A stretch of DNA of 20,201 nucleotides, taken from the IMG/VR virus record IMGVR_UViG_3300007722_000150, positions 1 to 20,201 of that record. One strand, 5' to 3'. This DNA comes from a virus. Numbering within the stretch: position 1 is the first letter of the stretch; each line of letters begins with the position of its first letter. A model generated the notes under the pieces. That model saw only the letters and a program-made list of their open reading frames with translations. It did no database searches and was not told the origin of the DNA. The position numbers were made by a program, and so were the translations under genes. This document shows positions 14,515 through 19,336 of the stretch, piece by piece.

Positions 14515-15260
14515 GTAAAACCCATCTTGTAATACCGGATAGCCATGCACACCCATCATATAACAACAACCGATATGACCTTCTCGGTAAATTGGTTGCA
14601 GACCTCAGGCCGGACGTCGTTGTGGACATTGGAGATTGGTTCGACATGCCGTCTCTCTGCTCATACGACAAGGGCAAACGTGGTTTCGAGAATAGACGAT
14701 ATCATCTCGACATTGCTAAAGGAGTTGAAGCTCAAGACCGACTACTTGGTCCGATCAAGAAGCTGCGTAGAAAGACTCCTCGCCGCATCAGATGTCTGGG
14801 AAATCACGAGCACCGTATCAATCGAGTGCTCGACCTCGATCCCATTCTCGACGGTACAATCTCTACACGAGATTTTCAATCAAAGGAATACGGATTTGAA
14901 GAATACCCCTTTCTCGAAGTCGTTGACGTAGATGGCATCCAGTACTCCCATTACTTTGCCTCCGGCATCATGGGGCGCCCTATTGGTGGAATTAGTATTG
15001 GCGCGTCAATTATATCCAAGCAGCTACAGTCTTCAACGCAAGGGCACAGCCATCTCTTTGATCATGCAGTTAGAGTCCGAGGAGATGGCCGACGAATTCA
15101 TGGACTATCTTGCGGAGTGTTTCAAGACTATGTCCCCGACTTCGCCAAAGCCATCGCCCGATACTGGTCCTCTGGAGTAGTCATCAAGCACGGGGTGGAG
15201 AAGGGGGACTACGACCTAGAGTGGGTCTCAATGAAGAGGTTGAAAAAATTGTATGGATGA
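14511..15260 (+). CDS. calcineurin-like metallophosphoesterase
   Basis: The GTG at 14511 opens inside the resolvase stop. In 249 residues the five metallophosphoesterase blocks appear in order: IPDSHAHP (D10, H12), VVDIGDWFDM (D39 to D42), LGNHEHR, then HYFASG and QGHSHLFDH at the C-terminal side. Two divalent metals bound by these Asp, Asn and His residues hydrolyse phosphoesters. Phage members of this fold include protein phosphatases and nucleases, and the genome position beside nucleases favours a nucleic acid or nucleotide substrate, though the sequence cannot decide. The next gene starts within its last codons. Confidence 0.88.
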   Translation: MSKTHLVIPDSHAHPSYNNNRYDLLGKLVADLRPDVVVDIGDWFDMPSLCSYDKGKRGFENRRYHLDIAKGVEAQDRLLGPIKKLRRKTPRRIRCLGNHEHRINRVLDLDPILDGTISTRDFQSKEYGFEEYPFLEVVDVDGIQYSHYFASGIMGRPIGGISIGASIISKQLQSSTQGHSHLFDHAVRVRGDGRRIHGLSCGVFQDYVPDFAKAIARYWSSGVVIKHGVEKGDYDLEWVSMKRLKKLYG

Positions 15261-15432
15261 GGAGCTAGCAAAACGTGCCATCGCCCAAAGAACCTCAGGT
15301 GAAATCTGTGACCTCCTCGATATCACGGTCGAAGAGATTTTTGAGCATATTGAATTGGGGGCAACACGGATTAGACTTCTCCGGGAAGAACTCGAACTCG
15401 ATGATGAAGGAGAGCCTGAAGATGACGACTAA
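15253..15432 (+). CDS. small acidic protein (59 aa)
   Basis: The ATG at 15253 overlaps the end of the phosphoesterase gene by 8 bases. The frame runs 59 codons to TAA at 15430-15432. The product begins MDEELAKRAIAQRTSGEICD, is helical with a possible helix-turn-helix-like segment (RTSGEICDLLDITVEEIF), and ends in an acidic tail LDDEGEPEDDD. GAGG lies about 13 bases upstream. It fills what would otherwise be a 160-base gap, which supports it. Function unknown; a small DNA- or protein-binding regulator is possible. Confidence 0.6.
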   Translation: MDEELAKRAIAQRTSGEICDLLDITVEEIFEHIELGATRIRLLREELELDDEGEPEDDD

Positions 15433-15817
15433 TAGCCGCCGTCAGGCGACGACGTTCACACCGGTCGAGGTTCTGGCTTCCATCGATCGTGTCTTTGAAC
15501 ACGGCGTGGAGAAGCACGGAGCTTTTGGCTACCGCACCTTGGACCCCAGTGGGGCTAAAGGGATTAGCCACCAAGTCAGGAAAGCTCTCGGCCACATGTA
15601 CAAATGGGACGCTGTCTCACGGATGGACGAGTCAGGTGAGAGCCACCTCGCCCATGCTATTACCCGACTCATCATAGCCCTCGACATGGAATTAAGGAAA
15701 GATGGACCCCAGCGAAATCAAGGAACAGCAGAAGGAGTCTCGCAGACTTCGACAGTCTCTGACTACATCCAAAAAGAAGTCAACAAGTGGAAAGAAGAGA
15801 CTGGACGAAACCGCTGA
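15422..15817 (+). CDS. DUF5664-like protein (dATP/dGTP diphosphohydrolase N-terminal type)
   Basis: The ATG at 15422 (MTTNSRRQATTFTPVEVLAS) follows AAGGAGAG and overlaps the previous stop. The frame continues upstream to a GTG at 15275, but that part is the shadow of the 59-codon gene. The 131-residue product has the helical pattern of phage DUF5664 proteins: VEVLASIDRVFEHGVEKHGAFGYR, then QVRKALGHMYKWDAVSRMDESGESHLAHAITRLIIALDMEL, with the EKHG and SHLAHA motifs. This group is linked to all-alpha nucleotide pyrophosphohydrolases and is annotated as a dATP/dGTP diphosphohydrolase N-terminal domain, which fits a role in nucleotide pools near the reductase. Catalysis is not shown by sequence. 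Confidence 0.75.
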   Translation: MTTNSRRQATTFTPVEVLASIDRVFEHGVEKHGAFGYRTLDPSGAKGISHQVRKALGHMYKWDAVSRMDESGESHLAHAITRLIIALDMELRKDGPQRNQGTAEGVSQTSTVSDYIQKEVNKWKEETGRNR

Positions 15818-15869
15818 AGACAGGAAGATGCGACGTTTTAACCAATCTGTCTGGGACCTAGAAGATTAG
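15702..15869 (+). CDS. nested basic small protein (55 aa)
   Basis: An ATG at 15702 with AAGGA close upstream opens a 55-codon frame that overlaps the DUF5664-like gene by 116 bases and continues 52 bases past its stop to TAG 15867-15869, directly before promoter P3. The product is strongly basic (KKKSTSGKKRLDE) with an acidic-aromatic end SVWDLED. Extension beyond the host gene and the good start site argue that it is real. No known family. Confidence 0.5.
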   Translation: MDPSEIKEQQKESRRLRQSLTTSKKKSTSGKKRLDETAEDRKMRRFNQSVWDLED

Positions 15870-15871
15870 GG

Positions 15872-15900
15872 TTGACAAACGGCCCTAGTTGTGGTATAAT
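15872..15900 (+). promoter_or_regulatory. sigma70 promoter P3 (holin-like cassette)
   Basis: Perfect TTGACA (15872-15877), a 17-base spacer and perfect TATAAT (15895-15900) are present, with a TG at 15892-15893-like position giving partial extended -10 character. The expected start near 15907 leaves a leader of about 128 bases. It lies in a true intergenic gap and drives a single small gene followed by a strong terminator. Confidence 0.87.
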
Positions 15901-15961
15901 AATAGGTAGACTAGAGTTTTAAGCTTTACGTTAAGGTGCTCCCTAAACTGATGTGGGTTAA

Positions 15962-16018
15962 ATGAAGTGGGACCCTAAAGCCTTTACTACCCCATTCCCG
16001 CCAACCGGGAGTTTTTGA
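15962..16018 (+). CDS. possible 18-residue leader peptide
   Basis: Within the P3 leader an ATG at 15962 opens MKWDPKAFTTPFPPTGSF and stops at TGA 16016-16018, on the first bases of the downstream ribosome binding site. A still shorter frame (MWVK, 15951-15965) overlaps its start. Ribosomes finishing here would land directly on the extended Shine-Dalgarno sequence. The upstream ribosome site is weak, so this may be chance. Confidence 0.25.
   Translation: MKWDPKAFTTPFPPTGSF
15994..16016 (+). promoter_or_regulatory. hairpin with T-run in the P3 leader (possible attenuator)
   Basis: TCCCG (15996-16000) pairs with CGGGA (16006-16010) around a five-base loop, extended by A-T and G-T pairs, and TTTTT follows at 16012-16016. 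This resembles a weak intrinsic terminator just before the ribosome site of the holin-like gene. The short stem makes strong termination unlikely. It could instead be an RNA structure affecting translation. Confidence 0.35.
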
Positions 16019-16033
16019 AGGAGGTGATCCAAC
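16018..16033 (+). promoter_or_regulatory. extended Shine-Dalgarno sequence
   Basis: AAGGAGGTGATCCAAC matches the complement of the 16S rRNA 3' end over at least 14 bases for any typical bacterial tail (…UGGAUCACCUCCUU) and over all 16 for the E. coli form (GUUGGAUCACCUCCUU). The AAGGAGG core is ten bases before the ATG at 16035. Ordinary sites in this window pair over 4-7 bases. Confidence 0.9.
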
Positions 16034-16034
16034 A

Positions 16035-16235
16035 ATGAATGGTATTGTGAAATATGTGCTCGACCGATTGTCTGAGCGAACGACTTGGGTAGGCTTGCTG
16101 GCCGCTCTTGGTATGGCGGTCTCTTGGTCCAGTGAGCAGCTTGCTGCTTTCGGTGACCTCGGTATCGCACTTGCCGCCGCCGTCCTTGTCTTCTTCAAGG
16201 ACAAACTTCTCGCTCCCCCGAAGGACCCCGCCTAA
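16035..16235 (+). CDS. small holin-like membrane protein (66 aa)
   Basis: The ATG at 16035 is fixed by the very strong ribosome site before it. The product has a charged amphipathic start (MNGIVKYVLDRLSERTT), one hydrophobic segment WVGLLAALGMAVSW (about 18-31), a short loop with SSEQLAAFGD, a second segment LGIALAAAVLVFF (about 42-54) and a charged tail KDKLLAPPKDPA. Size, two membrane segments and the FFKDKL end resemble small phage holins, which open the inner membrane at a set time to start lysis. No endolysin is adjacent, and the spanins are some 15 kb away on the same strand. It stands alone between promoter P3 and a terminator. An alternative is a small membrane protein with another task, such as exclusion. 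Confidence 0.65.
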   Translation: MNGIVKYVLDRLSERTTWVGLLAALGMAVSWSSEQLAAFGDLGIALAAAVLVFFKDKLLAPPKDPA

Positions 16236-16237
16236 CG

Positions 16238-16261
16238 CCAAGGTACAACTAGCGACCTTGG
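16238..16261. repeat. 7-bp inverted repeat just before the terminator
   Basis: CCAAGGT (16238-16244) and ACCTTGG (16255-16261) are perfect inverted copies with a 10-base loop, three bases after the holin-like stop codon and about 11 bases before the terminator stem. In RNA this forms a separate hairpin. No T-run follows it. It may protect the 3' end of the transcript or bind a protein. Confidence 0.55.
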
Positions 16262-16271
16262 TATCCAGACT

Positions 16272-16300
16272 AGCCCCCGGTGTAAAAGCCGGGGGTTTTT
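16272..16300 (+). terminator. intrinsic terminator after the holin-like gene
   Basis: CCCCCGG (16274-16280) pairs with CCGGGGG (16289-16295) around an 8-base loop TGTAAAAG, followed by TTTTTC. The stem is pure G-C, so termination of the P3 transcript should be efficient, giving a message of about 390 bases. Downstream genes would need read-through or a promoter that I do not see in 16301-16324. Confidence 0.9.
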
Positions 16301-16324
16301 CTTTCCCTAAACTACAGGTGTAAT

Positions 16325-16570
16325 ATGAAACTTCCGAGTTTACCTAAGATTATCAAGAATGCGTGCCGCTGCAAGAAGTGCGACACCTACCTAGAAAGTA
16401 CCCACAGGCACGACTACAAGACCTGCCCGTGTGGTGTTATGGTGGACGGTGGCAAGGAGTACATCCGCCGTGGATGGCCTAGCCCAGCCCCTCCAGCCCC
16501 ACGACAGACTGAGAACGATTGGATCGAGGAACTAACAGAGTACGAGGAGAGCGACGATATTCAAAAGTAA
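16325..16570 (+). CDS. small zinc-ribbon protein (DUF7695-like, 81 aa)
   Basis: The ATG at 16325 follows AGGTG by about six bases. CRCKKCDTYLESTHRHDYKTCPCG (residues 14-37, written here as Cys14/16/19 and Cys34/36 with His28 and His29 between) is a zinc ribbon, followed by VDGGKEYIRRG. This matches a family of small phage proteins that I recall as DUF7695. A Pro-rich linker and an acidic tail (EELTEYEESDDIQ) follow. Its stop overlaps the ATG at 16570 that begins the reductase region. Function unknown. Confidence 0.7.
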   Translation: MKLPSLPKIIKNACRCKKCDTYLESTHRHDYKTCPCGVMVDGGKEYIRRGWPSPAPPAPRQTENDWIEELTEYEESDDIQK

Positions 16571-18224
16571 TGAAAACCCCCAGTTCAGATCAAAATTCTC
16601 GGAGGATATATTTCGACAGAAGTATGCACACGAAGGTTCTGAGACGTGGGATAAACTAGCAGCCGTACTTGTTGAAGGCGTCTGCGGTGACATGATGGGA
16701 CAAGATGAGCAAGATGAACTCACAAGATTTATCAGAGAACTCAAATTCATACCGGGTGGTCGTTACCTATACTACGCGGGTCGTGCGGCTAAATTCTACA
16801 ACAATTGCTACCTTCTACGTGCCGAAGAGGACACGAGAGAAGATTGGGCCGAAATCAGCTGGAAGTCAGAATCATGTTTGATGACAGGAGGTGGTATCGG
16901 TGTTGATTATTCTCGTTACCGGGCTTCTGGTGGTCGTCTCGGTCGTACAGGTGGTGTTGCAAGTGGGCCTATCCCTAAGATGGCTATGGTCAATGAGATT
17001 GGGCGCAACGTTATGCAAGGTGGCTCCCGTCGATCTGCTATCTACGCTAGCCTTAATCACGCTCATGCTGATGTGGATAAGTTTCTAGCAGCTAAGGACT
17101 GGGACACCCAAGAGGTTGTTCCGGGCCTGACTCTGGCCGACGTCAAGAAGCATAACTTCAACTTCCCTGCTCCCCTCGACATGACTAATATCTCGGTCAA
17201 CTACGACACCGCTTGGCTGGAGAACTACAAGAAAACTGGTGACGTTGGTGAGGTGTTCAAGAGGAATGTCTACCAAGCTCTGAAGACCGCTGAACCCGGC
17301 TTCTCCTTTAACTTTTACGAGAAAGAAAATGAAACACTACGTAATGCCTGTACTGAGGTCACTTCAGAAGACGACTCAGATGTTTGTAATCTTGGCTCTA
17401 TCAACATGGGTCGCATTCATTCTCTTGATGAGTTTAGTGATGTTGTACAACTAGCAACCAAGTTCCTCTTCTGCGGAACTTTCAAGGCGCACCTCCCTTA
17501 TGAAAAAGTTTACAAGGTACGTGAGAAAAATCGTCGTCTCGGCCTCGGCCTTATGGGTATTCACGAATGGCTCATTCAACGTGGCTCTCCCTATGAAGTC
17601 ACGCCAGAGCTTCATAAGTGGCTTGCGGTGTATCAGGGGGTATCAACTTCTGTCTCGCAAAGCACGGCTGACGATCTGGGGGTGGCGACACCTAAAGGCA
17701 TACGAGCAATTGCTCCCACCGGATCAATCGGTATCTTGGCTGGAACAACCACCGGAATTGAGCCTCTCTTTGCGGTCGCCTACAAACGGCGTTACCTGAC
17801 AAATGGAACAGAATGGAAGTACCAATATGTTATTGATGGCGCAGCACAGGAACTTATTGATGTCTATGGAGCGGACCCGGAGCGCATCGAATCGGCGCTC
17901 GACTTGGCACCGTATTATGAAGGACGTATCCAGTTTCAAGCTGACGTTCAAGACTACGTTGATCAAGCTATTTCGTCGACTATTAATCTTCCTGCTGTGT
18001 CTCAGTTCACTCTTTCTGATCGTTATGTCGATTCTTTCGCTAGCACTCTTGCTAAGTATGCTCATCGTCTTAGGGGCTTCACTTGTTACCCTGACGGGGC
18101 TCGTGGTGGGCAACCCCTTACACCTGTGGACTACTATGAAGCAAAAGGGCGAGTGGGAGAAGTATTTACCGAAACCGTAGACATCTGTGACCTCACCGGA
18201 AAAGGTGGAAGCTGTGGAGCATAA
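16570..18224 (+). CDS. class II (adenosylcobalamin-type) ribonucleotide reductase, start out of frame
   Basis: It converts ribonucleoside triphosphates or diphosphates to deoxy forms for phage DNA synthesis. Visible marks: NPQFRSKFSEDIFRQKYAHEG at the N-terminus, FIPGGRYLYYAGR, the redox Cys in YNNCYLL, MTGGGIGVDYS, the radical Cys and Glu in RNACTEV, EDDSDVCNLGSINMG, PTGSIG, and a C-terminal Cys pair ending GGSCGA. The NACTEV form and absence of an adjacent small subunit gene fit class II. About 550 residues, no ATP cone. The coding frame starts at 16572 or earlier without ATG, GTG or TTG before 16692. The ATG at 16570 (TAATG overlap) is one base off. One more A in AAAACCCCC would give MKNPQF, and a -1 slip on CCC would give MKTPQF. 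ATA at 16557 lies seven bases after GAGGAG. Confidence 0.9.
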
Positions 18225-18227
18225 TAA

Positions 18228-18470
18228 ATGGCAATGACCTATGAACAAGCCCGTAAGATTGCGAAGCCTGAAGTCGTGTTTCGTATCATCGTAGGGGCTG
18301 ACCCTGAATACCCAAGTAACCGCAAGGCGGCTATTGTTGTCAAAGACGGGGAGATTTGGTTCTCCCTTACTGGTGACGTCAAGGACTGGGGAAAGAAGAA
18401 GACAGCAGCGGCTATTCGAGAATGTTGTCTCAAGATCATAGAGGACTACTGCAAGAAGGAACTGATGTAA
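18228..18470 (+). CDS. unknown protein (80 aa)
   Basis: The ATG at 18228 lies three bases after the reductase stop with GGAG about ten bases upstream. The product (MAMTYEQARKIAKPEVVFRI...) looks like a small alpha/beta fold: helix, strand VVFRIIVGADP, strands AAIVVKDGEIWFSLTG, and a C-terminal helix AAAIRECCLKIIEDYCKKEL with three Cys. No family recognised. It is the last gene before the bidirectional terminator. Confidence 0.65.
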   Translation: MAMTYEQARKIAKPEVVFRIIVGADPEYPSNRKAAIVVKDGEIWFSLTGDVKDWGKKKTAAAIRECCLKIIEDYCKKELM

Positions 18471-18474
18471 AAAG

Positions 18475-18505
18475 AAACCCCTTGGTGATGAGCCAAGGGG
18501 TTTTT
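18475..18505. terminator. bidirectional intrinsic terminator
   Basis: AAACCCCTTGG (18475-18485) and CCAAGGGGTTT (18493-18503) pair perfectly over 11 bases with a 7-base loop. TTTTTC follows on the plus strand, and the A-rich AAAAAGAAA before the stem supplies a U-run on the minus strand. It separates the plus-strand early/middle genes from the minus-strand virion genes that converge on it. Confidence 0.92.
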
Positions 18506-18552
18506 CATTGTCGCTGTCTAAGGCGACAGGCGTTGTCAGAAATCTGTATACA

Positions 18553-19326
18553 TTATTCGGACGGAAGGGGGTTGTTCTTCTCCGTGGCTGGCTGGAGTGG
18601 GCCCTCCCTCAAGTTATCAGTCTTGGGCTCAATGGGGTGTAGGGGGTCAGGCACAGCCTGTCTGTCAATCCCCAGTTGTTCAAGGTTGGTCCAGTCGCCT
18701 TGTGCGTTCTGGTCCCGCGCCTGCTGCCGTAGGTCTTTATTCTGCTGGTTCTTTCGGCTGGCGATCTCATCCCCAACCTTTTTGAGTGCAGCAGTCAAGT
18801 CCTCATCTTTGAAGTGTCTGAGGTCTTGGTATCCGTTGTCAATCTGCTCACCCACCTGTGGGCCAGACTCCCCGTTGTCTATCACGGCGGGGCGCGGTTG
18901 GCTCATGGCCCTGTCAACGGCTTTTTGGCGTAACTCTCGGGCAATACGGCCCCCTTCTTTGAAGCCCGCGTCCTCCAAGTTATTCCCGATTACTTCCCAC
19001 GACTCTCCGTGGTTATGACCGTTTTCAATGATCCAGTTGGCGTGCATACGCTTTGTGGTTTCATCTGGCTCAGACTTCTTCATGACAGGGTCACGACGCT
19101 TCGCTACACCGATCTGGTTTTTGATCCAGTCGTTGTCAACGGCTACACCGTTCTCCTTGAGTGCTCTAACAACATCGGCGTGGCTACCACCGTTTCTCAA
19201 AGCCTTCTCGATTTCAAACTTGGCAAGGTTGCCTTTTGAAATGGTTCTGCCTTCGATGGTGACAATATCTTCTAGTGCTTTGGGGAGCTTCAGAGCTTTG
19301 GCTAACGCTCCAAGGGGTGGGGGCAT
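18553..19326 (-). CDS. probable virion-associated protein, unknown (257 aa)
   Basis: On the minus strand the ATG at 19324-19326 follows AAGGATT by seven bases. The product starts MPPPLGALAKALKLPKALED and is highly hydrophilic and helical (LTAALKKVGDEIASRKNQQNKDLRQQARDQNAQ), rich in Asn, Gln, Lys and Glu, with no membrane segment or Cys. It follows the transglycosylase-bearing protein by ten bases in the same operon, so a structural or internal virion role is likely. Its compact, disordered-looking C-terminal third would also fit a scaffold. I do not recognise a family. Confidence 0.65.
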   Translation of the reverse strand: MPPPLGALAKALKLPKALEDIVTIEGRTISKGNLAKFEIEKALRNGGSHADVVRALKENGVAVDNDWIKNQIGVAKRRDPVMKKSEPDETTKRMHANWIIENGHNHGESWEVIGNNLEDAGFKEGGRIARELRQKAVDRAMSQPRPAVIDNGESGPQVGEQIDNGYQDLRHFKDEDLTAALKKVGDEIASRKNQQNKDLRQQARDQNAQGDWTNLEQLGIDRQAVPDPLHPIEPKTDNLREGPLQPATEKNNPLPSE

Positions 19327-19336
19327 GTGTTAATCC

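Noticed and set aside
15275-15421. Extended N-terminus for the DUF5664-like protein from the GTG at 15275
   Set aside because: The added residues are Ser/Lys-rich with no homology pattern and are the shadow of the 59-codon gene. The ATG at 15422 has the better ribosome site.
16692-16694. ATG at 16692 as the reductase start
   Set aside because: It removes about 40 residues that match the family N-terminus, including the KYAHEG segment.
18422-19018. A 198-codon plus-strand frame opposite the minus-strand virion gene
   Set aside because: It runs through the 80-codon gene's end and the bidirectional terminator, is Ser/Cys/Trp-rich as antisense shadows are, and has no ribosome site.
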